From contig NZ_JBJXCY010000002.1 in the NCBI RefSeq assembly GCF_046159835.1, positions 558,001-622,000 of the forward strand: a stretch of DNA of 64,000 bases, given 5' to 3'. The translations under genes and the position numbers were made by a program. The notes beneath the pieces were generated by a model that was not told the origin of the DNA, searched no databases, and saw only the letters and a program-made list of their open reading frames with translations. This DNA is from JACKJK01 sp046159835 (GTDB taxonomy: Bacteria; Pseudomonadota; Alphaproteobacteria; Rhizobiales; Tepidamorphaceae). Position 1 is the stretch's first letter. Each line of letters starts with the position of its first letter. Shown here in pieces: positions 26,048 through 34,968 of this stretch.

Positions 26048-27156
26048 TCCGCGGCCTCCGCGTGGCGGGTCTCGTCTTCGGCCGCGTCGGCCTTGCGGAT
26101 CTTGCGCAGCAGGTCGAGTTCGGCCTGAAAGTCGACGTAGTGCGGCAGCTTGAGATGCTCGATGAAGCCGGTGGCCTGGATGTTGTCGCAGTGCGACAGC
26201 ACGAATTCCTCGTCCTGCGCCGGTGCCGTCAGGTCCTCGTTGAACTCCGCGCGCCGCAGCGAGCGGTCGACCAGCGCCATCGACATGGCCTTGCGCTCCG
26301 TGTGCCCGAATGTCAGCCCGTAGCCACGCGTGAACTGGGCCGGCTGGTCGGCGGAACCGTGGAACTGCGTCACCATCTGGCATTCGGTCAATTCGATCCG
26401 CCCGACCGTGACCGAGAAACCAAGCTCCTCGGCGAAGAACTCGACCTCCACCAGCCCGAGACGGATTTCGCCGGCAAACGGGTGCGTTCGCGCATAGCCG
26501 CGCTGGGTGGAGTAACCGAGTGCCAGCAGGAACCCCTCGTCGCCGCGCGCCAGCGCCTGCAGCCGCAGCGACCGGTCGGCAGGAAAGCTCAGCGGCTCGC
26601 GTGTCAGGTCGCCCGGCTCCTCGCTGGTCGCGGACGTCGCGTCCGGCTCGATCATTCCTTCCTCGGAATTGAGCAGGTCGGTGATGCGCGGGGCCGGCTC
26701 CATCGCCGGCTCGGGAAGCGGTGTGTCTGCGCCTGCGGGAAGCGGCGTCCCGGCGGCGAGCGCGAAGTCGATCAGTCGGTGGGTGTAGTCGAAGGTCGGC
26801 CCGAGCACCTGCCCGCCGGGGAGGTCCTTGTAGACCGCCGATATGCGCCGGCTGAGCAACATGCGCGAGGTTTCCACCGGCACCGAGTAACCGAAGCGCG
26901 GCAAAGTCGTGCGGTAGGCGCGCAGCAGGAAGATCGCCTCGATCAGGTCGCCGCGCGCCTGCTTCACGGCGATGGCCGCCAATTCGCGGTCATAGAGCGA
27001 GCCTTCCGCCATCGCCCGGTCGACCGCCAGCGTCAGCTGCTGGGCGATCTGGTCGATGCCGATAGCCGGCACATTCGTGTCGCCGCGCCGCGCCTTCGCG
27101 AGAAGCTTGTGCGCCTCCGCAATGGCCTTTTCACCGCCTTTGACTGCAACGTACAT
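26044..27156 (-). CDS. phnI: C-P lyase core subunit PhnI
   Basis: 370 residues; begins MYVAVKGGEKAIAEAHKLL, the conserved PhnI N-terminus. With PhnG, H and L it swaps the adenine of ATP for the phosphonate; E. coli PhnI alone is a nucleosidase. Segments such as AYRTTLPRFGYSVPVETS and SVTVGRIELTECQMV are family-typical. One base separates it from phnH; it overlaps phnJ by 4 bp. Confidence 0.95.
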   Translation of the reverse strand: MYVAVKGGEKAIAEAHKLLAKARRGDTNVPAIGIDQIAQQLTLAVDRAMAEGSLYDRELAAIAVKQARGDLIEAIFLLRAYRTTLPRFGYSVPVETSRMLLSRRISAVYKDLPGGQVLGPTFDYTHRLIDFALAAGTPLPAGADTPLPEPAMEPAPRITDLLNSEEGMIEPDATSATSEEPGDLTREPLSFPADRSLRLQALARGDEGFLLALGYSTQRGYARTHPFAGEIRLGLVEVEFFAEELGFSVTVGRIELTECQMVTQFHGSADQPAQFTRGYGLTFGHTERKAMSMALVDRSLRRAEFNEDLTAPAQDEEFVLSHCDNIQATGFIEHLKLPHYVDFQAELDLLRKIRKADAAEDETRHAEAAE

Positions 27157-27157
27157 G

Positions 27158-27775
27158 TCAGGCCTCGCTTGCGAGTTCGATGCGGGTGGATCGCGGCAGG
27201 CAGGTGATCTCGCGGCCGCGCGTGAAGATCACGTCGACCCCCAGCGGATAGCCGCGCCGGTTTGCGATCAGGCTCTTCCAGAAGCCATCGTCGATGCCTG
27301 GAAGCTGCAACGCGCGGTGGCCCTTGATGCCGGGTCCGCGAAGGATCACCGCCGCACCGGACTCGTCGCCTTCAGGCAGTGCGAGCACCAGCGTCGTGGA
27401 GCGGTCAGGGTATTCCGCAGTGCCTTGCGCGAAGGCAGAGACATCCGGCAACGCCGCGCCGTAGCCGGCGAAGGCAAAGTCGGCGAGGTCCGCCTGCACC
27501 GTCAGCGGCGCACCACAGTTGAACGCGATGAATTCCTTCAGAGCCGGGTCATTCCGCAGGGCCGGCTCTAGGAACACGGTCGTGTCGAAATCGGTAAGGC
27601 TCAACAGCACCGATGCCGCCGCATCATGCAGCGCGTCGGGCACGTGGGCGGGCGATGACAGCACCTGCTTGGTGCCCGGCCGCGCCATGGCATCCATGAT
27701 CGCGCGGAAGGCCGCGTTCGCGTCATGCACCGGGTCTGCGAACCCGCGCTGCGGAGAAACCTGGACCGTTTCCAT
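27158..27775 (-). CDS. phnH: C-P lyase core subunit PhnH
   Basis: 205 residues, PLP-fold-like but cofactor-free structural subunit of the PhnGHIJ core. N-terminal GFADPVHDANAAFRAIMDAMARPG and C-terminal RGYPLGVDVIFTRG are characteristic. Start ATG at 27775 overlaps the phnG stop by one base. Confidence 0.94.
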   Translation of the reverse strand: METVQVSPQRGFADPVHDANAAFRAIMDAMARPGTKQVLSSPAHVPDALHDAAASVLLSLTDFDTTVFLEPALRNDPALKEFIAFNCGAPLTVQADLADFAFAGYGAALPDVSAFAQGTAEYPDRSTTLVLALPEGDESGAAVILRGPGIKGHRALQLPGIDDGFWKSLIANRRGYPLGVDVIFTRGREITCLPRSTRIELASEA

Positions 27776-28248
27776 CAGTCGTCTCCCCGCACCATCGTGA
27801 AGAAGTCGACCTTGGTCTTCTCGGCTTCTGCCGTGCGCGTCCGGTCGCTGGCCGCGATCCCCTCAGCAAGCGGCGCAATGACACGCGCTTCCACGTCCGC
27901 CCGGTTTTCGTTGCGCTGGAGCATCCCGTCGAGTGTCGCGGCCAGCTTCGCCTTTTCTCCGTCGCGCCCGGTGATGTAGGCGTGGCCTACTTCACCGGTC
28001 GCGAGCTTCACAGTACAGCGCGTGACCGTCACCTCGCCGAGATTGAACGCGTCGCCACCGCCACCGGCACGGCCGCGCACCATGACGAGACCAGTCTCCG
28101 GCCCACGCAGGATTTCGTGGCTCGGCAAGGTGCCCAGCGCATCTGCGGCGCGCACCAGTTGCTCCGCCGGTGCCAGCGCCAGCACGCACATGGCCGCACG
28201 GCGATCAGAAGAGCCGGTGCCGGAATTGTCGTCGATTGCCCCAGTCAT
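27775..28248 (-). CDS. phnG: C-P lyase core subunit PhnG
   Basis: 157 residues. The family signature GLVMVRGRAGGGGDAFNLGEVTVTR is split across residues ~53-77, and GHAYITGRDGEKAKLAA follows. It is the first gene of the phnGHIJKL run. Start ATG at 28248; the operator region lies 48 bp upstream. Confidence 0.93.
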   Translation of the reverse strand: MTGAIDDNSGTGSSDRRAAMCVLALAPAEQLVRAADALGTLPSHEILRGPETGLVMVRGRAGGGGDAFNLGEVTVTRCTVKLATGEVGHAYITGRDGEKAKLAATLDGMLQRNENRADVEARVIAPLAEGIAASDRTRTAEAEKTKVDFFTMVRGDD

Positions 28249-28296
28249 TCGCCACCTGCCTCAAGTTCTTTTGCCGCCGCGCCCGATTGCGCTTAA

Positions 28297-28316
28297 AAGT
28301 CTAGTTGTCTAGACTT
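28297..28316. promoter_or_regulatory. Perfect inverted repeat between phnG and phnF, probable PhnF operator
   Basis: AAGTCTAG (28297-28304) and CTAGACTT (28309-28316) form perfect 8-bp arms around TTGT. The site is centred between the divergent phnG and phnF starts, as expected for a GntR/HutC dimer controlling both. Confidence 0.72.
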
Positions 28317-28357
28317 GCGGGATTGATCCAACTCTAGCGAACGTGAGTGACGGTTGA

Positions 28358-29095
28358 ATGACGCTTTCCACGGCCATGGCGGGCACCGGCATCGCGCTCT
28401 GGCGACAGATCGCCGACAGCCTGCGCGACGACATTCGCGCAGGCCGAGTTGCCTCGGGCGAGAAGCTGCCCGCCGATACCGATCTGGCCCAGCGATTCGG
28501 CGTGAACCGGCACACGCTACGCCGCGCGCTGGCTGCCCTCGCCGACGAAGGTCTGATCCGCTCGCAGCGTGGGCGCGGCACCTTCGTTACAGAGACCGGC
28601 GGGCGCATCTCCTATCCCGTCAGCAGCCGCACGCGCTTTTCCGAGATCATCGCCGCGCAGAACCGCGAACCGCTCGGCCGTATGATCGCCAGCGCCACCT
28701 TGCGCGCCGACCCCGCGCTGGCCCGGCACCTCAACGTGGCGACCGGCAGCGAACTGCTTCAGGTGAAAACCCTCTACATGGCCGACGGCGCGCCGGTGAG
28801 CGTCACCACGAGCTGGTTCCCCGGCGAACGGTTTCCCGGCCTGCTCGGTGCTTATGCCGAGACCGGGTCATTGTCGGATGCCCTTGCCCGCTTCGGCGCG
28901 CAGGACTACCGCCGCCTGCGGACAAGCGTCAGCGCCGCGCTGGCCGGACACGCGGATGCGCAAGCCCTCGGCCTCGACCCCCGCGACCCCGTGCTGGTTG
29001 TGGAGAGCATCAACGTGCTGGCGAGCGGCGAGCCGATCCAGTTTTCCCGCGCCCGCATGGCCGCCGACCGGATGGAACTGGTCTTCGAAAGCTAA
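28358..29095 (+). CDS. phnF: GntR/HutC-family phosphonate regulator PhnF
   Basis: 245 residues. The winged-helix N-terminus has IADSLRDDIRAGRVASGEKLP and QRFGVNRHTLRRALAALADEGL. The UTRA (chorismate-lyase-like) ligand domain follows from ~95, ending PIQFSRARMAADRMELVF, as in PhnF. It is divergent from phnG across a perfect inverted repeat and is probably an autoregulated repressor of the C-P lyase operon. Start ATG at 28358; an ATG at 28376 is possible. Confidence 0.92.
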   Translation: MTLSTAMAGTGIALWRQIADSLRDDIRAGRVASGEKLPADTDLAQRFGVNRHTLRRALAALADEGLIRSQRGRGTFVTETGGRISYPVSSRTRFSEIIAAQNREPLGRMIASATLRADPALARHLNVATGSELLQVKTLYMADGAPVSVTTSWFPGERFPGLLGAYAETGSLSDALARFGAQDYRRLRTSVSAALAGHADAQALGLDPRDPVLVVESINVLASGEPIQFSRARMAADRMELVFES

Positions 29096-29266
29096 TGGTT
29101 GGCGCGCCGTGCAACTGCTTCGCGCATTTCGCAGAACTTTCGGATTGGCGTGCAGGCACCGCGCAAATCCCTCGCCGCGCCGCGCACATGCGGCAAGTCC
29201 GGTACTTGCCCTGCGTCCCGTCAGGGCACACATTCGGGCGATCAGCCCCCCAGACTCCGGCAGTTC

Positions 29267-30709
29267 ATGCAGCATTATCTCGGCAAGACCGCTTCAATCC
29301 TCGACCACGCATCGGGGTTACGTCTCGACAGGCAGGCACTGCTGGCGGCATCCGCGGCGCGGGCGCACGAATTGGATGCAGTCAGTGTCCAACCGGGAAA
29401 CCATGTCGTACTAGCCCACGGACGCGGGCTAGAAACCATCATCGACCTGCTGGCCATATGGTCGCTCAAGGCGGTGGCGCTCTTGGTCACACCCAGTCTC
29501 GTTGCAACCGAAAAGGCGAACATCGCGAAGCGGACGGGTGCGGCCGTGTGGGTCGGCCCGGAAGCGCCGGAAGGCTGCACCGCGCTTGAACCGGCCGACC
29601 CGAGAGCGAACACCGAGCCGCGCGTCATGGACGTATCGCCGGAGATGCCAGCACTGGTGCTGATGACATCGGGCACCACCGCCAAGCCGAAGGGCGTGGT
29701 GTTGAGCCACGGCGCCCTGCTCGCCCGCCTGCGCATGAACATCGACGCCATCGGAGCGCACGATCTGAATACGTCGCTCTGCGTCCTGCCGGTGCACTTC
29801 GGGCACGGGCTGATCGGCAATTGTCTCACGCCGCTTGCTGCCGGCGGCACGCTTGTCCCGCATATCGCGCCCGGCGCGGCTGACCTGCATGGCTTCGGCG
29901 CATTCATTGATCGCCACGAAATCTCGTTTCTCAGTTCTGTCCCCTCGCTCTGGCGCGCAGTGCTGAAACTGGCGCACCCACCGCAGGGCTCGACGCTACG
30001 CCGGGTGCATGTCGGCTCCGCGCCGCTGACCTCCGCGTTATGGGCCGACATTGCCAAGTGGGCCGGGACGGACAATATCCTCAACATGTATGGCATCACC
30101 GAAACCGCGAACTGGATCGGCGGCTGGAGCCTGCGTGACGGCGCAGCGCGCGACGGTTTCGTCGGCAAACCGTGGGGCATGACGCTCTGCGTACGTGATG
30201 CGGAAGGCGCAGTCCATCACTCTGGCAAGGGCGAAATACTCGTTTCCGGCCCGGCCCTCATGTCGGGATATCTTGACGACCCGGAGCGCACCGCGACGGC
30301 AATCGACGACGACTGGTTCGCGACCGGCGACACCGGTGAAATCGATACCGACGGAAACCTCTTCATTTCCGGCCGTATCCGCAACGAGATCAATGTCGGC
30401 GGCATCAAGATCGCGGCCGAGGAAATCGACGCGCTGCTGGAATCACATCCCGATATACTTGAGGCCTGCGCCTTTCCGCTGCCCGACCCGTTGAGCGGCG
30501 AGATTGTCGCCGTGGCGGTCGCACCGCGAGAAGGGTGCCGGGCACCCGCGCTGGCGGACCTGCGCGATTGGTGTGAAACCCGCATTCGTCGGGAAGCTAT
30601 CCCTGCCCGGCTGTTCCAGGTCGATGCCTTGCCGCGGACCGATCGCGGAAAGCTCAACCGCGATGCCGTGCGCTCCCTTTGCACTGAAGAGCCGCAGGAG
30701 CACGCGTGA
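29267..30709 (+). CDS. AMP-forming acyl/aminoacyl ligase
   Basis: ANL-superfamily enzyme, 480 residues. A3 loop LVLMTSGTTAKPKGVVLSHG (residues ~125-144), A5 MYGITETAN, A7/A8 FATGDTGEID and SGRIRNEINVGGIKI, and the A10 lysine in PRTDRGKLNRDAV are all present, so it should adenylate a carboxylate. A free-standing ACP three genes downstream is the obvious acceptor. Start ATG at 29267; the upstream part of the frame is not conserved. It overlaps the next gene by GTGA. The substrate is unknown, possibly a short acyl or amino acid to be placed on a sugar. Confidence 0.85.
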   Translation: MQHYLGKTASILDHASGLRLDRQALLAASAARAHELDAVSVQPGNHVVLAHGRGLETIIDLLAIWSLKAVALLVTPSLVATEKANIAKRTGAAVWVGPEAPEGCTALEPADPRANTEPRVMDVSPEMPALVLMTSGTTAKPKGVVLSHGALLARLRMNIDAIGAHDLNTSLCVLPVHFGHGLIGNCLTPLAAGGTLVPHIAPGAADLHGFGAFIDRHEISFLSSVPSLWRAVLKLAHPPQGSTLRRVHVGSAPLTSALWADIAKWAGTDNILNMYGITETANWIGGWSLRDGAARDGFVGKPWGMTLCVRDAEGAVHHSGKGEILVSGPALMSGYLDDPERTATAIDDDWFATGDTGEIDTDGNLFISGRIRNEINVGGIKIAAEEIDALLESHPDILEACAFPLPDPLSGEIVAVAVAPREGCRAPALADLRDWCETRIRREAIPARLFQVDALPRTDRGKLNRDAVRSLCTEEPQEHA

Positions 30710-31296
30710 AAAAGGGAACGCTCGCCCATACGCTGACCGGGCATCATCTGACACTGACGCAGCTTCGTCCGCTGCGCTTTGCAGGACAGACATTCGGCTG
30801 GGAACGCGACAAGGAAATGCGCGCGCGCTTTCCGGGAATTCGCGGGAACGGTCCCTATCGCTGGTGGCGATATCTGCGCCGGCTCACCCGCAAGCGCAGT
30901 GTCGCCTGGGAAATCCGGCAGGCCGACAGCCACTGTCCGCTGGGGATTTGCCGGCTCAATGTCGAACCCTTCGGCGATTGCCTGCAACTGGATGTCTACC
31001 TGGCAGAACGCGACCGGCGGGACGAATGGACGGCGGAAATCCTTGCGATCCTCGCCGACGATCTCTTCTCGCGCCAGGTGGCCTGGGCGTTCTGGACGTC
31101 GATCCAGGCGAGTGATCGCGACAGCCTCGACCGTCATCAGGCGCTCGGCTTCATCAGCGAGGGCGAAATCCGCACCGGCACGCCCTTGCCGGACGGAAGC
31201 ATGAGTTCGGCAATCCCGATGCGCCTTGACCGGGAACGATACGACGAGATGCGCGACGAGATATGCCGCATGTCCGGGGCGGGCTGGCCGACATGA
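30706..31296 (+). CDS. GNAT-like N-acetyltransferase, first of a pair
   Basis: 196 residues. The GNAT-type second half has VYLAERDRRDEWTAEILAIL, SIQASDRDSLDRHQALGF and a closing strand, resembling RimJ-type acyltransferases. The Q/RxxGxG loop is weak. GTG start overlapping the ligase stop (GTGA). Within an ACP cassette it may transfer an acyl group from ACP or acetyl-CoA to an amine. Moderate certainty because the N-terminal 60 residues are unfamiliar. Confidence 0.6.
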   Translation: MKKGTLAHTLTGHHLTLTQLRPLRFAGQTFGWERDKEMRARFPGIRGNGPYRWWRYLRRLTRKRSVAWEIRQADSHCPLGICRLNVEPFGDCLQLDVYLAERDRRDEWTAEILAILADDLFSRQVAWAFWTSIQASDRDSLDRHQALGFISEGEIRTGTPLPDGSMSSAIPMRLDRERYDEMRDEICRMSGAGWPT

Positions 31297-31862
31297 AACT
31301 GCCTCGCTGCACCATCACGACATCAATGCTCGTCCTGCGTCCGTTGCGGCGCGGCACGGCCTGGTCGACCTTCCACTGGACGGAAAACACCGAAGCCCTG
31401 GACGCAATGGAGATGTCCGCGCCGGCCTGGTCCCGCTGGCGCTGGTACAAGGTCATCCGCGCCTATACCGGTCCGTCGTTCATCACCCACGAGATCTGGC
31501 GCCGCGCCGACAACAAGTTGATCGGTCTGCACATTGCCCATGTCGAAGGCGGACGGATCGCAAAGCTCGCGATCATAATTCCGGACCCCGCCGACCGGGG
31601 GGCGAACATCGCGGAGGAGGCACGCGCTGTGGTGATCGATCTGCTGTTTGACCGCACGCCGGTAAAAATCGTGCACGGCACGGTTGCCGCGCGCAATTTC
31701 GCGTCGGCTTTCCTGTATCAGAAGCTTGGCTTCCGGCAGGATGCGATTCTGAAGGGACGTCTACTGACGGACAATGGCCGTATCGACAAGCTCGTGTTCA
31801 GTCTTCTGCCCGATGAATGGGCCGCCAATCGCCCACCCCTACCGAAAGGCACCGTCACATGA
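31293..31862 (+). CDS. GNAT-like N-acetyltransferase, second of a pair
   Basis: 189 residues. RimJ-like C-terminal GNAT pattern VHGTVAARNFASAFLYQKLGFRQDA is clear, preceded by IAKLAIIIPDPADRGANIAEEA at the acyl-CoA loop. Start MKLPRC at 31293, with an ATGA overlap with the previous GNAT. The two GNATs are not close copies of each other. The stop overlaps the ACP start by ATGA. Confidence 0.7.
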   Translation: MKLPRCTITTSMLVLRPLRRGTAWSTFHWTENTEALDAMEMSAPAWSRWRWYKVIRAYTGPSFITHEIWRRADNKLIGLHIAHVEGGRIAKLAIIIPDPADRGANIAEEARAVVIDLLFDRTPVKIVHGTVAARNFASAFLYQKLGFRQDAILKGRLLTDNGRIDKLVFSLLPDEWAANRPPLPKGTVT

Positions 31863-32098
31863 CGACACAACCGGATGCCGCGAACCTTGTAGCCGCCAGG
31901 GCACTCGTCGCGGACATATTCGAACGTCCGGCCGCAGAAATTCCCGATGACCTGTCGATCCAGAGTGAACCGGCCTGGGACAGCCTCAACCACGTGCGCA
32001 TCATCATGGCGCTCGAGGAGCACCGCGGCAGGCCGCTGGAGTCCGAGGTCATCGCCAGCCTGTCCACGCTTCAGGCGATCGCGCGGGCCGTTGCATGA
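31859..32098 (+). CDS. Acyl carrier protein
   Basis: 79 residues. Four-helix carrier protein with the phosphopantetheine serine in WDSLNHVRIIMALEE (the DSL motif, residue ~42). Small and acidic, start MTTQPDA at 31859. It sits between a GNAT and a methyltransferase with ATGA overlaps on both sides, so it should carry the acyl group activated by the ligase at 29267. Housekeeping AcpP has a different DSLDTVEL context, so this is a dedicated carrier. Confidence 0.85.
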   Translation: MTTQPDAANLVAARALVADIFERPAAEIPDDLSIQSEPAWDSLNHVRIIMALEEHRGRPLESEVIASLSTLQAIARAVA

Positions 32099-32784
32099 CG
32101 GCAGGGGGGCAAACGGGCGATACCCCGCCGTCGCTTCAAGACCTTGGTCGGCACTTCGGCACCGACAAGCACGACGCCTCCCACAGCTTCCTCGGCGAGA
32201 GCTATCTCGACATCTACGACCGCTACATGACGCCCTATCGCGAACTGCCGGTGAACCTGCTGGAGCTGGGCGTGCGCGGCGGCCATTCGCTGCGGATGTG
32301 GAAGGACTACTTCCGGCAGGGCCGCATCATCGGCGTCGACATCAAGCCCGAATGCGTCGCGCAGTCCGAAGACCGCATCGAGGTGGAAATCGCCTCGCAG
32401 AACGACGCCGATGCGCTGAAGGCACTGTCAGACCGCGTCGGCGGGTTCGACATCATCCTCGACGACGCCAGCCACATCAACGCGCTGAGCGTCGCCTCCT
32501 TCCGCATTCTGTTCCCGCTTCTGAGTCCCGGTGGGCTCTACATCATCGAGGACCTCGGCATGTCGTGGGTCGACTATGCGAACCACGAAGATGATCCGGA
32601 CTTCATGGAGAACACGCTGGCGGACAATGCCGCTATCGGGAATTCGATCAGGCAGGACCGGGCCGACCTTGAGACCGTGTTCCGCGAGAAGCTGTTCGAC
32701 ATGGACATGCGGCGCGGTGACGTGCGCTTAATGCACTTCTGGTCACAGCTCGTGGTAATCCAGAAGGCCTCCGAGCAGCCCTAG
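32095..32784 (+). CDS. MycE/CmcI-like class I SAM methyltransferase
   Basis: 229 residues. HFGTDKHDASHSFLGESY at the N-terminus, motif I LLELGVRGGHSLRMW, GVDIKPE, and FDIILDDASHINALSV with the metal-binding Asp pair match the macrocin/tetracenomycin sugar O-methyltransferase group, which is Mg-dependent. It probably O-methylates a sugar hydroxyl. It overlaps the ACP by ATGA. Its stop codon TAG shares CTAG with the stop of the convergent gene. Confidence 0.82.
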   Translation: MTAGGQTGDTPPSLQDLGRHFGTDKHDASHSFLGESYLDIYDRYMTPYRELPVNLLELGVRGGHSLRMWKDYFRQGRIIGVDIKPECVAQSEDRIEVEIASQNDADALKALSDRVGGFDIILDDASHINALSVASFRILFPLLSPGGLYIIEDLGMSWVDYANHEDDPDFMENTLADNAAIGNSIRQDRADLETVFREKLFDMDMRRGDVRLMHFWSQLVVIQKASEQP

Positions 32785-33926
32785 CGAAGGTCCACGAGGC
32801 GCGCAGCCTGAAGCTGCGCAACGACAGCCTGCACGTCGCGGGTCAGCGCAGCCGGATCGGCCTCGAAGGCTTCAGCCAGGTCGCGGCCGATGGCTGCAAT
32901 GTCTCGCACACCGTCGCACTGCTCCCAGATGATCTTGCCGGACGCGTTGACCCACAGGCTGCTGACCTCGCCGGGATGCTCCAGCAGCATGTCGTCCAGC
33001 ACGCGTCCTTCCATCACGCCGTCGCGGCGCACAGGCCGCGCACCGGGCGGCGGCGTCACGACACCGCTCGCACGGTCATCGATGAACGCGTTGATGATCT
33101 CGACCAGGTCCCGCCCGTCTTCGCGCGCGGCGGGCTGAGACGCGTCGAGCCGGGTCCACGGCTCGTAACGCCCTTTTGCGAATATCGAGCCACCGTCCGT
33201 ATCGAAGATTTCCTGGCAGTAGTGGATGAGCGGCGCATCCGGCGCGAGAACCGGGTCCCAGTTCGGGCAGATGCCGAGCGTTGCCTGCTCGTGGTGAAGG
33301 CCGTACTCGGCGCACGCCGCCAGATAGGCATACATGTCCGATTCCCAAACCTTGTTGCCGTCGCCGGAGCGCAGGTTGTCGCGAACCACGGCACACAGCT
33401 CCAGCCATCGCGCCGCGATGCGCCGCAGGTCGCTGGTATGGATCAGCTTCGGGATCATGACCGGATCGATGCGCGAATCGGTAGCCGCACAGTGATCGTT
33501 CAGGAAGCCGAAGCGCTCGCCCAGCCCGAACGGGCTTTCCGCGCTGGCCATGCCCACGCTCAGGTCGACCCAGTTCTGGCCAATCGGTGCGCCGGGCGAA
33601 ACGCGGCGCGTCACCGGGCGTCGGAACACGCAATCGGGGTCCAGCAGCAGCACGGTGCCTTCGGGGCGCTCGGTATAGACCCACTCGAGAAGCGAAGCCG
33701 GTTTGTTGTAGATCGGGTAGCTGTCACCGGAACCGGGGTGAACGTCCCAGAGCTTCGTCGCGACAGATCGCGCGTACTTGTGCTGCGGCAGCCGGTCCGG
33801 CCTGTCGGTCGCGACCAGGCGCACCAGCGCGCCCTCCTGTCCGACACGCTTCCAGGAATATTCCAGCAGCTCCGATTGCCACTGCATGTAGGGCGAGACG
33901 TTGGTGCTGAAGACCGTGTAGAACAT
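32781..33926 (-). CDS. Glycosyltransferase with C-terminal PqqD domain
   Basis: 381 residues. N-terminal part (1-~260): FYTVFSTNVSPYMQWQ, PIYNKPASLLEWV and the metal-binding LLLDPDCVFRRPV (DPD at 96-98) resemble peptidyl-Ser/hydroxyproline O-glycosyltransferases of plants and algae (HPAT/SERGT type). C-terminal ~60 residues (VSSLWVNASGKIIWEQCDG...LTRDVQAVVAQLQ) are a PqqD fold, which in RiPP enzymes binds a precursor leader. Start MFYTVF at 33926 with AAGGGG upstream; the longer frame runs into the previous gene. Last gene of the minus-strand run. The relation to eukaryotic enzymes is by motif pattern only. Confidence 0.7.
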   Translation of the reverse strand: MFYTVFSTNVSPYMQWQSELLEYSWKRVGQEGALVRLVATDRPDRLPQHKYARSVATKLWDVHPGSGDSYPIYNKPASLLEWVYTERPEGTVLLLDPDCVFRRPVTRRVSPGAPIGQNWVDLSVGMASAESPFGLGERFGFLNDHCAATDSRIDPVMIPKLIHTSDLRRIAARWLELCAVVRDNLRSGDGNKVWESDMYAYLAACAEYGLHHEQATLGICPNWDPVLAPDAPLIHYCQEIFDTDGGSIFAKGRYEPWTRLDASQPAAREDGRDLVEIINAFIDDRASGVVTPPPGARPVRRDGVMEGRVLDDMLLEHPGEVSSLWVNASGKIIWEQCDGVRDIAAIGRDLAEAFEADPAALTRDVQAVVAQLQAARLVDLR

Positions 33927-33945
33927 GGCCGTTTCCCCTTGAAGC

Positions 33946-34968
33946 CTATCGCGGCAGCTCGATGCATTGCGCCCAGTCGGCAGCACCCTTGATGGTGTCA
34001 CCTGCGTTGGGAACACCTTCGAAAATGTCCGGATGCGCACGCCGTCCGGTAAGGTCCATTCCCGCGAATGCTTCGTAGTCGCTCAAGCTGCGCGCTGTTC
34101 CAAGAGCGTAGCGCCCAAGCACGACGCCCGGTGCCCCGTCTTGCGGAAAGACCAGCGCGTGCAGCCTGTTCACCGCGATCTGATTGCGCAGGGCCACCTC
34201 TTCCCTTGCACGGTCCCGGTGACGGCGCGGAGACGCTTCGCGATGCTCGAAATGCCAGGCCACCAGTTCATCCGGCAGGAAGATGTCGTAGCCGTGAGTG
34301 TAGGATCGCACAGCCAGCGCGAATTCCTCGCCCCAGTAATAGTGCTCCGGGTCCTGGCGCACCTCCTCGGTCCACGCTCCGAGCGTGAACACGAAGCCGC
34401 CCGACAGGAAACGGTTGCGGCAAGGGTGGCCATCAACCGTGCAGCCCCAGTCGAACCAGGGCGCCCAACCATCCTCCGCTTGCCATTTGGCGACGCGCGT
34501 CGCGCGGAGGCCGAAGGATCGCTCGGCCAGCACCTGGCCGTCCTCGTCCAGCAGGAACAACGGCAGGAGCATGGAGATAAGCGGCTTGCTGGCGGGAAGG
34601 CGTGCCATCATCCGCACGAGGCTGTCATCCCAGTTCGGCGCAAATGCCGTGTGGGAATCGACCTGCAGCACGAACGTCTCGCCCGCCCACATGCCTTGCG
34701 AGATTTCCCGCGCCCAGCACCCGCCCTTGCTCTGGCGATAGTCGTGGTCGGAGAACGCGAACCGGGGATCGCTGCGAAACCGGTCGAGCGGGACGGGCGC
34801 ATCCGGGTCGTTCTGCGAGCAGATGCCGAAGCGCAGCCGATCCGGGTGACGCGCATTGGCGAGACAGGAATCCAGCGTGAAGACCAGCAGCGGGTCGCAA
34901 TAGCTCGCAATCGATACGAAGATCGTCGGCTCGCTCGCCCCGGTCGCTTGCCCCATTCCCATGCTCAC
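33946..34968 (-). CDS. GlcNAc transferase, Skp1-type (PF11397-like)
   Basis: 340 residues. IFVSIASYCDPLLVFTLDSCL near residue 16, FGICSQND, LQVDSHTAFAPNWDD (DSH at 104-106, the family's variant of DxD), FLSGGFVF and YYWGEEFALAVRSYTHGYD follow the GlcNAc family that includes Dictyostelium Skp1 hydroxyproline GlcNAc-transferase. Start GTG at 34968 with a GTGA overlap with the dioxygenase; an ATG two codons later is possible. Its pairing with a prolyl-hydroxylase-like enzyme is the functional clue: hydroxylate proline, then glycosylate. Confidence 0.8.
   Translation of the reverse strand: MSMGMGQATGASEPTIFVSIASYCDPLLVFTLDSCLANARHPDRLRFGICSQNDPDAPVPLDRFRSDPRFAFSDHDYRQSKGGCWAREISQGMWAGETFVLQVDSHTAFAPNWDDSLVRMMARLPASKPLISMLLPLFLLDEDGQVLAERSFGLRATRVAKWQAEDGWAPWFDWGCTVDGHPCRNRFLSGGFVFTLGAWTEEVRQDPEHYYWGEEFALAVRSYTHGYDIFLPDELVAWHFEHREASPRRHRDRAREEVALRNQIAVNRLHALVFPQDGAPGVVLGRYALGTARSLSDYEAFAGMDLTGRRAHPDIFEGVPNAGDTIKGAADWAQCIELPR

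Noticed and set aside
29096..29266. Extra N-terminal coding sequence of the AMP ligase
   Set aside because: The frame is open but its sequence is Arg/Ala/Ser-biased and unlike any ANL N-terminus; the ligase fold starts at MQHYLGKTAS (29267).
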